A stretch of DNA of 64,000 nucleotides from Heterohyrax brucei (lineage: Eukaryota; Chordata; Mammalia; Hyracoidea; Procaviidae), in contig CM053143.1 of the NCBI GenBank assembly GCA_028571685.1, positions 143,068,829 to 143,132,828 of the forward strand, given 5' to 3'. Shown piece by piece: positions 10,001 to 22,184 of this stretch. The position numbers were made by a program, and so were the translations under genes. How positions within the stretch are numbered: position 1 is the stretch's first letter; each line of letters opens with the position of its first letter. Under the pieces are notes generated by a model that worked only from the letters and a program-made list of their open reading frames with translations, did not search any database and had not been told where the DNA came from.

Positions 10001-10875
10001 TCCAGAAATTTTATGTATTATTTTTAATGGATCCAAGCTTCAACAAAGCTTACTTATGTCAGACTAAAGCAATCAAATGCCAGCCAACAAAGTTTTGCAT
10101 TTCTAATTTTTCAGGTGGAGTTGGGAAAATCTGTTGTACTATTAAAATGTAAAATGTTGCCATGAGTCAGACGGACTCCACGGCTCTTGGCTTTGCATTA
10201 CAATGTCATCTGTTTAACCCAGATCACCTAACACTTGTTGGTAGAATTAGTTTTTAAAATGAACCAAACTATTCGGGCTGTGCTGACCCAAAAGTAGCTT
10301 AGAGTTCTGATCCACTCATAAACAAGAACAAGCAGAGGAAAGAAGAAAAAAGCTGAAAAGCACTAACCTGTGTCCTTTAGCTCCCCCAGTGGCGGGACAA
10401 AGCAGAGCAGTGGCTTAATATCAGCCTTCGAATATTAAAAGCTACGCGAGCATCTGTTTTTCATTTCCCCTGAGGTCAGAACTACAGTAAAGTCTGTGCA
10501 TTATAAAAGGAAGGATTTGGCTATATGTAAAATAAATAATCATGAGAGCTGAGACAAGGATTAGAATGCCTAAGGGATTGAATGAGACACTGTCCATTCG
10601 TGGGCTATTCTAACGGTCATGCTGTCTGGCAGGGAAGGGGATGACTTAGACAGACGCTCACTGCCCATTCCAGCTTCTGATCATTAGATTTGATGGTAAG
10701 AATCACCTGTTTTCTTCTGCCATCTCCGGCTGCTAGATTCGGTTCCATTTGCTTCTAGGTGAAATAATGAGTGTTAACTACTGACAAAGAGAAAGCTGAA
10801 CAATGCTACCAATGTGGTGTTACTGCAAAAAAAAAAAAAGTTTGAATATGTTTGCCGGGCTAGAGTCATTTGAGA

Positions 10876-11031
10876 GACACCCTGGTGGCACACTGGTTAA
10901 GTGCTACATCTGCTAACCAAAAGCCTGACAGTTTAAATCTGCCAGGTGTTCCTTGGAAACTCTGTGGAGCAGTTCTGCTCTTTCCTATAAGGTTACTATG
11001 AGTCGGAATTGACTCAAGGGCTGTGGGTTGT
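10876..11031 (+). repeat. AfroSINE-type SINE
   Basis: Complete copy abutting an opposite-strand SINE head at 11031. Confidence 0.88.
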
Positions 11032-11127
11032 CACATCTTTCTCCCACAGAGTAGTAGCTTGTGGATTCTGACCACCAGCGTTCGGGTTAGCAGCTAAGTC
11101 CTTAACCACTGCACCACCAGGGCTCCT
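11031..11127 (-). repeat. SINE, second subfamily head, truncated
   Basis: Reads catctttctcccacagag to ccaccagggctcc on plus. Back-to-back with the preceding SINE, making a small inverted pair. Confidence 0.7.
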
Positions 11128-11468
11128 GTGAAGCAGATGAAACTGCAGATTTCCGAGATCATCACCATAATTTGACTGGAGGTGAGGTGCCAAATTCTGC
11201 ATTTATGTTAAGAATGTTTTGAGATTCTACAGAAGAATCCCAGTCAAAAGATAAAGAAAAAGTAGAATAGAATTTCAAATTCTCACAGTCTTCGCCAGAC
11301 TTTCTGGAGCCACAGAGGCTGAAGGAACCTCTGGAATAGGTGATCTTTACACCTTGAACCAAAAATATCCCTTGAAGTGTTCTTAAAAACAAACAATAGG
11401 TCAACTTCGTTAGTAAAGGAAGTCTGTCTTGACAGTCCTGCTGTTTTAAGAACTAACTATGTGGGCAC

Positions 11469-11632
11469 AAGAATACCTTGGTGGCATGGTGGTTAAGTGT
11501 TCTGGCTGCTAACTAGAAGGTTGCCAGTTCAAATCCACCAGGCACTCCTTGGAAACTCTATAGGACAGCTCTACCCTGTCCTATAGGGTTAAATAGGAGT
11601 TAGAATTGACTCCACAGCAATGACTTTGCTAT
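11469..11632 (+). repeat. AfroSINE-type SINE
   Basis: Complete; the tail has lost several bases (gggttaaataggagttag). Confidence 0.87.
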
Positions 11633-12013
11633 GTTATGTGAGATCAAATTGACCACAGCAGCTTAAAAGATTAGATAAGAAGCTTAGGGCCAAGGAGTTT
11701 ATGCTAATGGGGAAGAGCAAGTAACAAAAGCAGGGTGAGGTGGTTGTACCACTTGCAGAATGTAATCAGCTTATCTGTACATGTAGAAATTGCCATAATA
11801 AGTACTTGTTTTACTGTGTATGCCCTCAATAACAACCAAAGATAAAATAAACAACAACAACAAAAGTTGCAGAAGAGGGGTACCTTTGACCACACTGTGT
11901 TTCTCAGGCCCCTCTGTTTTATTTCATTCCCCCATCAGCCCTGCAGGATTGATGTCTTCTATGATCACTGTTAGTATTAACTGCAAGGTGAGGAGGCGAG
12001 CTGTGGCAGGCAG

Positions 12014-12520
12014 CCCCTCAGATGATCCCCCGTGACCCCACCTTCTATTATTCACGCCTTTGTACAGTTATTTTCCTTGAGTGTGAACTGGGCCTCGTGA
12101 CTCACTTCTCGCAACTAGAATACGGTAAAAGTGATGGCAGCCACCTCTGAGGGGAGTTCACAGAAGGACCATGGCTTCTGTCTGGCACACTCTCTCTCGG
12201 ACCACCAGTTGCCATGTGGAAGTGACAAGGACACTTAGGCGGCTCACAGAGAGGCCCACACGGTGAGGAACCAAGGCACCTGGGCCTGCCAGCAGCCACA
12301 GGAGTGAGCACAGAAGTGTGTTCTCCTGCCCCACTGGTGCCTGGAGACGACCGCAGTCCCATTCCACTATGTCATGAGAGATTGAGTCGGAGGCAGCCAG
12401 CTGAGCTGTGTCTGGACTCCGGACCCACAAAAATGTGAGCTAATGAATATTTTAAAGTGCTAAGTTTGGAAATAATTTGTTAGGCCACAGCCCAGTGCCA
12501 CAACAGATAACTAATTCAGT
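12014..12520 (+). repeat. Probable MLT1-type LTR
   Basis: Wording such as ctcgtgactcacttctcgc, cagaaggaccatggcttc and the end gctaagtttggaaataattt...ataactaattcag fits an MLT1-like LTR seen across placental mammals. Frames at 12102-12430 within it are chance. Boundaries approximate. Confidence 0.5.
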
Positions 12521-13504
12521 GGAAAAACTGGGAATGCTAAGAACCAAAAACAAATTTGGCCACTTTCACCACTATTTTACCTGAGGTTGGCATTGGTCCC
12601 CGTTCCTGAAAGTGGACTCAGTATGAACACTAACATATGGATCTTTTGTTTTTAAATCATTTCGTTGTTCTCACCTGCAACTGGCTAGGACCTGTGGTAA
12701 CAGTCATAACTGCAGCTACCATTTGTAGCCCCCTCCTGCTGTGGCCAAGCCTTCTCATCTGCTGATCTAAGAATTCTCCCTGGGTGCCTCTGCAGGGCTG
12801 CCCTCCGGCCCAGCTTTGTCTCCCACTCCCCGCCCACTGGGTCAACAGCACTGCACCAGTGGCACTCATAGGTCTTGTGGTCAAGCGTTTCTTTGAATCA
12901 CAAGCTAGGTGTCCTTGGCCACATGTCATGGGTGTGATAATCTGTGAGTTTGTGATGAACTTTGAGATCACTGAAAACAGTCTTTTAGGCAACACTGAGC
13001 TGAGCTCTGGGGGAGGGAAAAATTATGTGTAATGTGAATGCAAAGTCATGGTTGCACCAGCTCACTGACAGGATGAAATAAAAAATGCCTGCTGAGAGCA
13101 AACCAGGGCATCTGGATACCGGACATGTGTGGTGCCTGGGGCTTTGTTGTGACTGAAGCTTTGAAAAAAAATGAGCACTCTTTTAGAGAATACCCTGCCT
13201 TAACTTTCCAGAGCCTCTGGCTCCCATGAAAGACGGTCTGACCTGGTGTCCCGTGCCCTATCCATCTTCCCAGGTTTCTAGGGTCTTCTTACCCACGTCC
13301 CACACACGGTGCCTCTCAGGCCCCAAGTCAAGTGAAGCACCATGTGAGACAATAATATTCTACCCAGAGTTGTCAGTTTACTGTCCCACAGAAGTATAAT
13401 GTCAAAAAACAGTGGAGGGGTCTTACATAGGGTTGCTAACTTATTTTGTCCACTGCATTTAAAAAGTCTAACGTCTAGTGAACATTTCTTAGAAGAATAC
13501 GAAA
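12521..13504 (+). other. TXK intron 1, no recognised feature
   Basis: Opposed frames at 12657-12995 and 12784-13032 show no known domain. The stretch 12780-12850 is relatively GC-rich. Nothing supported. Confidence 0.4.
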
Positions 13505-13672
13505 AAACCTCATTGTCATGGAGTTGATTCTGACTCATAGTGACTCATAGTGACCCTACAGGAAGGAGTGGCACTGCCCCATAGAGTTGGTAAGGAGCAC
13601 CTTGTAGATTCAAAGTGCCAGCTTTTTATTCAGCAGCCATGACACGTAACCTCTAGGCCACCAGTTTCCATC
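13505..13672 (-). repeat. AfroSINE-type SINE with tail duplication
   Basis: Complete; within the tail, tgactcatag is duplicated in tandem (13528-13549). Confidence 0.87.
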
Positions 13673-14179
13673 TTAGAAGAATGAATATTTTAATATTAAA
13701 ATGAGAAAGACACATAAAAAGGATCATTTAACACCCCAATACACCGAAGGACATAAACTTAGAATAAAGAACAGTATTTTTAACAAGAATAGAAATTTTT
13801 ATGAAAAACCAAATCTCTCTTGTTTTTTTTTTTTCCCCCTCATTGGTGTGAGTTCCTGGTTTGATAGTTCCAAAACCTTTTCTAATGCCCGAGGGAGAAA
13901 TCCATGATGAAGAAAAGCTAGCTAATAGGTTGCTCCTTCCAGGTATTTAGAGTTAAGTCAGTTGAAATGGGCGTGTCTTTAAGAAATGAATCTAGTGGTG
14001 GGAACTTACAGCAGGGTACTAACCTAAAAGGCTGGTTTGAACTCATCCAGGGGCACCAGGGAGGGAAAACCGTGTGGTCTACTTCCCTCAAGACTGAAAA
14101 AACCCACTACTGTCCAGTCAGTTTTGACCCAGCAATACTGTTCGACAGAGAAACACTGCTGCACAGGGCTTGAGGGACT

Positions 14180-14870
14180 GTAATCTTTTTTCTTTTTTTA
14201 AATTGTACTGTTAGATGAGGATTTACAGAACACAGTAGTTTCTCTTTAAACAGAGCACATGCTGTTTTACGACACCGGCTAACAACCCCACAAAAGGTCA
14301 ACACTCTCCCTTCTCAACCTTGAGTTCCCTCTTAGAGCTTTCCTGTCCCCTCCGGCCTTCCAGTCCTTGCTCCTGAGCTGGCATGCCCCTTAAGTCTCAT
14401 TTTATGGGCCTGTCTAATCTTTGACTGAAGGGTGAACCTTGGGAGTGACTTCATAACTGAGCTGAATGTGTCCAGGGGTCATACTCTCAGGGTTTCCCCA
14501 GCCTCTGTCAGGCCACCAATCTGGCCTTCTTTTTGAATTTTGGTCTACATTTTTCTCCAGCTCTGTCCGGGAGCCTCTGTTGTGATCCTTGTCAGAGCAG
14601 TCAGCGGTTGTAGCCGGGCACTGTCTAGCTGTACTGGACTCAGCCTGGTAGAGACTGTAACAGATCTGGTCTGTTAGTCCTTCGGACTACTCTTTCCCCT
14701 GTTTTTTTAGTTTTCTTTCATCCTCCTTGCTCCCAAAGGAGTAAGACCAGTGGCATATCCTAGACAGCAGCTCACAGCCTTTTAAGACCCTGAATGATAC
14801 TCACTGAAGTAGAACGTAGAACATTTCCCTTATAAACTACTTTATGGCAATTGAACTGTATGTTCCCTAA
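14180..14870 (-). mobile_element. 5'-truncated L1 3' end, another subfamily
   Basis: Begins with a T-rich tract (14187-14200) and runs through wording parallel to other L1 3' UTRs here (ggggtcatactctcagg, agccgggcactgtct, tttaagaccctgaatg). No L1 coding sequence is retained. The right edge is approximate. Confidence 0.6.
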
Positions 14871-15159
14871 AATGAAGGTCCCCACAGCATTTCAGTCCCT
14901 CGGGGAGTTTGGATGTATCTACGGACCTCCCATGACCTTGTCTGGCACAAGTTGTGCAGGCTTGGGGGCTGTAGTCTTCACAGAAGCAGACTGCCGCATC
15001 CTTCCCCGGAAGAGGGCCTGCTGTGTTCAACCTTTCCTCTGGTAGCCAAGGCCTTTAGCCACTGGGCCCCTCCCATAAGGGCTGCAACCAAGAAAATCCA
15101 CTGTCTGACACAAGGGTCGTCAGGAGTCAGAATTGACTGGATGGCAACGGTTTTATTTT

Positions 15160-15829
15160 GGTTTTGCCTTTTCTTTTAAATGAGGAAATTAGATCTTTCT
15201 ATAAGCTCCTGGGCTAAAAATAAGTTACATCCTACAGCTAACCAGTGGATCAGCTCAGAGACATTTTTCCAGAGCCACAGCTTTTCTTTTCAAGATCTTC
15301 CCCACTCCTAGCTGTGCGTCAGCTGCAAACACCAAGCCTACCGACCCCAGCGATTGCCTCTTGTCAAAACACAGCGTGGAGCGTCTCACTGGGACACAAG
15401 CCTGCTTTTCTTCTCAAGGTAGCTCTGGAAACGAAACTAGCTATTCGTGTTTTGAAACAAAAATCACCAAGGAGCTGCCAGTTATTATGACCCAGTTCAG
15501 TAGGAGTCAATTTCACTGAAGGCACTGTCAGAACGAAACTGTGATCTCGGAAAGCCAGAGGAGGAACACAAGGTTACATTACAGCGATAGAAACCTCAAA
15601 ACATTAGAAACCCAGGGCGGGACAGCGCTTCGGCTTCCCAGGCGCCTGTGGTTGGACAGCTTCTCTGCTTCTATTTGCCATCCTGAAAGGTGACTTTATG
15701 AACTGTTCTGTCCCCTGGTTCTTGTTGCTGCTCACATTTGTTCCCTTCCTGTACCCCTCCAAGCAGAGCCCTGCAGTAGCGCCCCGAAGTCTCTCCAGGT
15801 GGAAGGATTGCTGCCGAAAGGGAACTTAC
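15160..15829 (+). other. TXK intron 1, no recognised feature
   Basis: Moderately GC-rich intron sequence. No SINE, L1 or exon recognised; could include conserved non-coding DNA, which cannot be judged from one species. Confidence 0.35.
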
Positions 15830-15913
15830 TGGGCAGAGAGAAGAGAGCAGGGGAGAACACTAAATGTCAAATAAAATCAGAGGCTCAACTGCTGGTTCTG
15901 AAGAATCACATAG
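15830..15913 (+). repeat. Local direct repeat, copy 1
   Basis: The stretch around actaaatgtcaaataaaatc recurs 1.66 kb downstream at 17488-17571 with roughly 85-90% identity by eye. Not a family I recognise. Confidence 0.7.
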
Positions 15914-16497
15914 ATTAAGCCTGGATGCAATGCCCTTTTCACGGCTGGCGGGAATATGGCACATAATTAAGGATGTTTGTCTGGAGATGAGAAGGTGAGC
16001 CCAGCAGCACGAACATAAGCCTGGGAGAGGAAGCTCTGACTTCTTGCCTCCTAAAGCTCACCGCTTTTCCTTCGGCAGGCTAATAGGTATTGCCCACCTC
16101 AGGGGCATTTCAGTCTCTCTGGCAAAGGCTCTTGGAATGCATATGTATCTGCCTAAATTGGGAATTTTTCAAAGTCACAAATTTGTGTTTTCTGCCTGTT
16201 AATCATCAAAAGAATTTGATGAATTGCTTCTGTAATCACAGGTAATGGGGAAGGCAGCTCTCTTGTTTGATCACTGACCTGGAAGACCTGTGATGCTGTA
16301 AATTGGAAACGCCCTGGAATCAAATAATCCTTCATACTTGCCTGGAAATGAATTCTGTTCCAATACTTTACAGATAAATAAGTGTAGTGTCTTGGAGAGC
16401 CATGCTGAACAGGAGAACTCCAGGGAGCTGTTCAGCTTTCGGTTTTCTGTGATTTACTTGACAGTCGTTTACTGGGCACCAACTATTTGCTAGCAAA

Positions 16498-16706
16498 TGT
16501 GTCCCTGGGTGGTGCAAACAGTAATTGCTCAGCTGTAAATGGAGAGACTCAAGGTTGGAGTCGACCCAGAGGCACCTAGGAAAAAAGGCCTGGCAATCTT
16601 CCCCCAAATCAGCCATTAGAAACCCTATGGCATACAGCTCTTGTCTGACACAAATGGGATTACCATGAGTCCAAGTGGACTCTATAGCAACTGGTTTAAC
16701 TGGTGC
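16498..16706 (+). repeat. SINE, second subfamily
   Basis: Best second-subfamily copy: gtccctgggtggtgcaaac head, gaggcacctaggaaaaaagg, cagccattagaaaccctatgg, tail accatgagtccaagtgg. About 210 bp, longer than the main family. Confidence 0.8.
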
Positions 16707-16737
16707 TGAGCAGAAGGAAAAATCAAATTGGGAATTT

Positions 16738-16887
16738 TGCTGTCAAGTGGATTCCGACTCATAGCAACCCTATACAGCAGGGTAGAACTGCCCCATAGAA
16801 CTTCCAAGAAGCACCTGGTGTATTCAAACTGCCACCCCCTTGGTTAGCAGCTATTACACTTAACCACTGCACCACCAGGGTTTCCTG
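16738..16887 (-). repeat. AfroSINE-type SINE
   Basis: Complete copy facing the preceding SINE, so the two tails form an inverted pair about 30 bp apart. Confidence 0.9.
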
Positions 16888-17049
16888 GGAAGAAGGACTA
16901 CATTAATAAATAAGGCAGATGTCAGCATCCGTATTCATAACTGCTTCTTGCTCTTCAGGAGAGAGAGAGAGCAAAACCTTACCATAATGAGAGGATAGGT
17001 CTGTACGTAACATTTGAAGGCAGCTGTCTTTGCTATTAAATCAGGAAAC

Positions 17050-17208
17050 AACCAACCAAGCCACTGCTGTCAAGTTGATTCTGACTCATTGGCAACCCTA
17101 TAGGACAGATTAGAACTGCCCCCATAGAGTTTCCAAGGAGCCCCTGTCGAATTTGAACTGCTAACCTTTTGTTTAGCAACCATAGCACTTAACCACTATG
17201 CCACCAAC
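17050..17208 (-). repeat. AfroSINE-type SINE
   Basis: Head followed directly by a 20-base T run (17211-17230) instead of the usual ggtttcc ending. Confidence 0.88.
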
Positions 17209-17487
17209 AGATTTTTTTTTTTTTTTTTTGATGGCTTCCTCCTAAATTCTAGGCTACAGAATACAGCAAAAGGAACCAAGGCAAATGCCAGTGGCTTTAA
17301 AATCCACACTGCTTAAATGTGCTAGGTGTGTCCCCAAGTATGGCCGTGAATTCAGTGATTTGGGGCAGGCCTTTCCTGAAGCCCTGGATGTCATTCCTGC
17401 CTGCTACTGACACCACCTTCAAAGTTCTCTGCATGTAAATTTAAGGTGTTATTTAAGGTGTCAAGCAAGTAGGACTGCCAGACTCAC

Positions 17488-17571
17488 TGGGCAGAGAAAA
17501 GGGGGCAGGGAGAGCACTAAATGTCAAATAAAATCAGAAGCTCAACTTCTGGTTCCAAAGGATCACAGAGA
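17488..17571 (+). repeat. Local direct repeat, copy 2
   Basis: Partner of 15830-15913. Shared wording resumes at ctgcctcaattgggaattc (17587), matching 16150-16168, with about 235 bp missing in this copy. Confidence 0.7.
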
Positions 17572-17879
17572 ATGAACTGGGAATTCTGCCTCAATTGGGA
17601 ATTCACGAGAAGGACTGCAGTACAGCGTGTTTCCTGTCATGGAAATCATTCACACCGTACTGAGAAGGAGTTTCAGAGCCTCTCCTGAGAGCTGTCCTGA
17701 TAGCAGGTGACAAAGCACCCTAACACGAAGTAGACTCTAACGGGAACATCTGCCTTTGAGACCAGAGCAGATCCTGGGCTCAGAGCAGAGGAGTGGGGCC
17801 TGGGGATCACACTTTACATTACTTTGTCTTTGTCCTGTTTTGTCTTCAGACTGTTTACTTTAGATGCACCCCCGAAAAC

Positions 17880-18700
17880 TAAACTGAACCCACTGTCATC
17901 GAGTTGATTCCAACTCATAGCAACTTTAGGACAGAGTAGAAATGCCTCACAGAGTTTCCCAGGAGCACCTGGCTTTGAATTGCCGACTTTAAGTTTATTT
18001 ATTTGTTTATGGTTGTGATTAAGTGAAAGTCTACAATCCAAGTGAATTTGCCATGTAAAATTCTGAGCACCCACCACTAGGCAACTCTATCTGTTCTCCT
18101 TACCCTGTGACAGAATACTTTTCCTTTCCACTCTTTACTTTTAGTATCCACTCAACCAACACTTGTCCCCTCTTCCAGTCTCTCCTCTTCCCCACAAAAA
18201 GAAACCAGCTGGACAGCCTCATATGTATATTAAACCATAAAGTACACATACCACCTGTTTCACACTTTGTCCCTTAGTCCAGTCCAATCTTTGAAGTGTT
18301 GGCTTCAGTCGTGGTTTCAGCTCTGGGCTAGCAGCAAGTTCAGGGACCATATTCTCAGGGGGACCCTTCAGGTTGTGGGACCATCAAGTCTGGTGATTGA
18401 ATAGAGTTCTAGATCTGTATACCCCTTTTTCTTATGCTACATCAGAGATTCTGTGGTGTATTCCCTGTCAGGGTGGCCTTTGGTGGTGGCCAGGCACCAT
18501 CTAGTTCTTCTGGTCTCATGCTGATGTAGTTACCCAATCAAATGGACCCTTCTGTCTCCTGGTCTCATATTTTCCTCATGTCTTTGGTGTTCTTGTTTTT
18601 CATCTGCTCCAGGTAGGTTAGGACCATTTGTTGTTCCTTAGATGGCAGCTTGCTTGAACTGCCAACATTTTGGCTAGCAGACATAGCATTTAACCAGTGT
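17880..18700 (-). repeat. AfroSINE-type SINE split by an L1 3' end
   Basis: Tail and body at 17880-17987, head at 18654-18700; the L1 piece between carries a target duplication derived from the SINE itself. Confidence 0.82.
17988..18653 (-). mobile_element. 5'-truncated L1 3' end inside a SINE
   Basis: Diverged relative of the L1 3' UTR at 48.9-49.3 kb (shared wording ggtggccaggcacc, ggaccattt, gatggcagctt). It splits a minus-strand SINE; the junction sequence ttgaattgccgac (17975-17987) recurs as ttgaactgccaac (18654-18666), a target duplication differing at two positions. Confidence 0.8.
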
Positions 18701-18713
18701 GTACCCAAACTCC

Positions 18714-18872
18714 AAAACCAAACCCACTGCCTTTGAGTCAACTCCAACACACAGCAACCCTATAGGACAGAGTAGAACTGCTCCATAGATTTTCCAAGAA
18801 GTGCCCAGTGGATTTGAACTGCTGACCCTCTGGTTAGCAGCTGTAGTAGTTAACCGCTACTCAGGGTTTCTA
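18714..18872 (-). repeat. AfroSINE-type SINE
   Basis: Complete copy, second of three minus-strand SINEs in near-tandem order across 17.9-19.1 kb. Confidence 0.9.
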
Positions 18873-18892
18873 AGATGTACTCGACCTAGACC

Positions 18893-19056
18893 AAAAACCA
18901 AATCCACTGCTGTTGAGTAGATTTCAAACAATAGTGACCATTTAGGTCAGAACAGAACTGCCCCATAGTTTCCAAGGAGCACCTGGTGGATTTGAACAGC
19001 TAACCTTTTGGTTAGCAGACATAACACTTTAACCATTATACCACCAGGGTTTCCAC
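18893..19056 (-). repeat. AfroSINE-type SINE
   Basis: Complete copy; about 20 bp separate it from the preceding one. The tail is diverged (gttgagtagatttcaaac). Confidence 0.9.
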
Positions 19057-19195
19057 GTTGTACCAAGTACTCTCTAAATGTGATAGGATACTCAGTGACT
19101 CCCTAAATATGATAGGAAACTTAGTGAGGGCAAAGGTCTGTACTTACATTTTCCAGGTTCTGTTGCCTCAACTTTCTTATTTGATTTTCTAACCT

Positions 19196-19348
19196 ATAAG
19201 AATGGTCTCATTGTTAAGCTCATGGACTCTAAGTTGAATTCAGTGGGTTTGAATTCTGGCTTGGCTGCTTTTTGTTGGGACTTTGGACAAATTACTGAAT
19301 CTATTATCCAAGTTCTTATTCTGTAAAATGGGGATAATAATAGGACCT
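19196..19348 (+). repeat. MIR element
   Basis: gtgggtttgaattctggc, then ggacaaattactgaatc and ctgtaaaatggggataataa, in MIR order. Confidence 0.75.
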
Positions 19349-19363
19349 TTCTCAATGTCAGCA

Positions 19364-19922
19364 TATGAGGTCTGACACTTAAGTCTGCAAACTCAGTTGT
19401 TTCAAGTGCTACACACCTCATTGCTGAATATCGCTATGGTCACCTTCAGAGTACTTCCCTTGGGAAGCGATGTACCGACACCAGCTCCTAGTCCAGCCTT
19501 CAAAGAGCTTTTCGAAGTCTTTCTGGAACGACCATTGTGAATGGTGGCAAGTTCACAAACTTAATTGTACAGTTGTCTGTCAGGGAGTTTTTAGCCAGTA
19601 AACAAATAACTGTATTGGAACACCCTCCTCACTCACCTGATCTGGCCCGGTGACTTTTTTTGTGATCCAAAGATAAAGGAAATATTGAAATGAAGACATT
19701 TTGATGACATGCAGGACATCAACAGCAGTCTGATGATAGCTCTGATGGCCATTCCAGAGAAAGCGTTCCTAAATAGCTTTGAAGGGTGGACTAGGCACTT
19801 GTGTCAGTGTGTAGCTTCCCAAGGGGAGTACTTGGAAGATGACCGTGGTGATAGTAGGCAGTGAGGTGTGTAACACTTTTTCTAGAATGAGCTCGAAAAC
19901 TGGATTGGCAGTCCTCATATGT
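19364..19922 (+). mobile_element. Mariner fold-back element, copy B
   Basis: Termini tatgaggtctgaca and its inverse near 19912-19922 are flanked by TA, the mariner target. The loop keeps the transposase wording on the plus strand around 19590-19700, with a short deletion at the DLAPSD motif and frameshifts. Confidence 0.85.
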
Positions 19923-21310
19923 AAGTCTTATTTTAGTGCCCGGAGAGTGGTAAGTGCTGTGTTGGTTGAGCACTGCCTTTGCTGGGAGACAGGCTTTACT
20001 GCCTGCCTTGTCCAGATAAGATGCCCAAATAAACTGCTCAGAATCATGTCAATGCAGCAAGATAATTGAGCAGCAGTTTGATTCCAGGTCTGCCTGCAAT
20101 CAAAACTGCTCAGGCCTGTAATGAAACCTGTTACTTTCAGGCTGTGACATTTTTGGAAGTAGATCACCAGGTCACTCTTCTATGATGCCTCTGGGTGTGC
20201 TGGAATCACCAACCTTTCAGTTAGAAGTCATGTGAGTAGCCATTTGTGCTACCTGGCGACTCAACCCTTTATACCATCATAATACAGGAAAAAGATTGAA
20301 CATCAGGAGTTCTTAACCATTTAATTTAGCATCTTATAGTTTGATTCTTCACTTCAGATCAGCTTTCATTTTATGATTATCTCTTTTTAATATACCTAGA
20401 AAAAAAGATTAGACTTACGATGTACTACAAGCATTAGCTAAATTCGCCCTGGAAGCTCAGCATTCTTGCACTTTGCTACTCCACTCAGTTAAAAGTCCTG
20501 GTCAACCTAGCTCTCTGTGCGTTCAGCGTTGAGTTATAAAACACCATGGGAAAGAACAGGGTTACTGCGAAGTATGGTCCAGGTATACTGTGATGGTGTC
20601 GAGATAAGTAAGGCCTTATTTAAGAGTTATTTGTTGAATTTGTGCTATGTGCCATGTATCCTTGCTGGATGCTAAGAAGAAAACCAAAAAGAGACAATGA
20701 CAGTCTCTGAAACTGAAGAGTTTTCAGTCCAGGGAGATGTTATTCCAGGGAAGTTTTGCAATGCCTGGAAGCATTTTTGTTTTTCACATGTGGTGAAGGA
20801 CAGGCGTGGTGGTGGTTGCTGGCATCTAGTGGGTAAAGTTCTGCGATGCTGTTAAACATTCTGCGGCACACAAGAAAGCCCCCACAGCAAAGAATTAACT
20901 AGTCCACAAAATCATAAATGCTGTTTATGAGAAGCCCTGTGTAAGAAGAGGCCTGCACACGAAAACCCCAAAGACCATCTAATCAATAGTAATAGCAGGG
21001 ACAGTCCAGTTGACCCCTGGGACATATGGTGCCTTTCTGTGTCAAAGAAGAACTGTATGCCATAGAGTTTTCAATGGCTGATTTTTTTATGCAAACAGAT
21101 GATCAGGCTGGTCTTCTGAGGTACCTCTGGATGGACTGCTTTATGAAAACGGACTCCCACATCTTTCTCCTGCAGAGAGGCTGGTGGGTTCCAACAGCTG
21201 ACCAGGTCTCCTGAAAAGCTTACAGCTTAGGATACTATGAGATAGCTCTACTCTGTTCTATACGATTGCTGAGTTGGAATTGAATCAACAGCACACAGCA
21301 ACAACACACA
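19923..21310 (+). other. TXK intron 1, sparse remnants
   Basis: Contains a SINE remnant at 20150-20262 and second-subfamily SINE pieces at about 21000-21300; otherwise no recognised feature. Confidence 0.4.
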
Positions 21311-22157
21311 AGTAGTCCCCAGTTTATGGCAGGATTCTTTTCCTATGACTTCATAGTAAGCCAGTTCTCTTGTAAGTCAAACACTTCTTTTTTTTTTTAA
21401 TTTTCATTTCATTTGCCCTTTATTATTAGTATATTTATAAATATGATCTTTGAATATCTATGAGTGAATATCCGAGAATGGTAACATCAGCAAATTACAT
21501 GCTGCAACATTGTGTGTGGCAAACTCATCCTAGAAAAAGTGATAAATGCCTCATTGCTGAGTATCGTCCTCCCCTTTGAAGTACTTTGGGAAGCTATGCA
21601 CTGACACCAGTTCCTAGTTCATGCTTCAAAGCAATTTTGGAATTCTTTTTCTGGAATGGCCACCAAAGCTGTCATTGGATTACTCTCAATATCCTGAATG
21701 TCATCCAAATGTCTTCCTTTCAAAATTTCCTTTATCTTCAGGGAAAGAAAAAAGTCACTAGGGGCCAGATGAGGTGAGTTGGGAGGGTGTTCCAATACAG
21801 TTATTTGTTTACTAGCTAAATATTCCCTCACAGACAACTATACATTTAAGGTCAAAAACTTGCCACTGTGTACAAAGGCCATTCCAGAAAGAGTTCCAAA
21901 ACTGCTTTGCAGGGTGGCCTAGGTTCTGGTGTCAGCCCATAGCTTCCCAAGGAGAGTACTTCAAAGGTGACTGTAGTGATATTCAGCAATGATGTATGTA
22001 GCACTTAGAACAGTTAAGTTGGCGGACTTAATTGTCAAACCTTGTATGTTACTAACAATAAGAAGCACCAAATACAACGACAAGAAAATCCCTAGAACAG
22101 CCAGTTGTTAAGTGTGGTTTGTTGTAATTCCAATACATGTAAGTTGGGGACCACCTG
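21311..22157. repeat. Unclassified repeat R1, interrupted by mariner copy C
   Basis: Left end agtagtccccagtttatgg; right end gtaagttggggaccacctg, which is roughly its inverse, so the unit has terminal inverted repeats around ggtccccaacttac. Related to R2 and R3. About 300 bp once the mariner is removed. Likely a non-autonomous DNA transposon. Confidence 0.6.
21505..22050 (-). mobile_element. Mariner fold-back element, copy C
   Basis: Minus-strand transposase fragment at 21619-21837 (EYLASKQITVLEHPPNSP, APSDFFL, KIKEILKGRHLDDI). Arms at both ends pair. The left terminus is eroded. Inserted inside a different repeat (21311-22157), so younger than that repeat. Confidence 0.83.
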
Positions 22158-22184
22158 TACCTGTAAAAAAGCCATTTGGAATGG

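Noticed and set aside
12102-12430. 86-90 codon minus-strand frames
   Set aside because: They fall inside the probable MLT1-type LTR and have no protein similarity.
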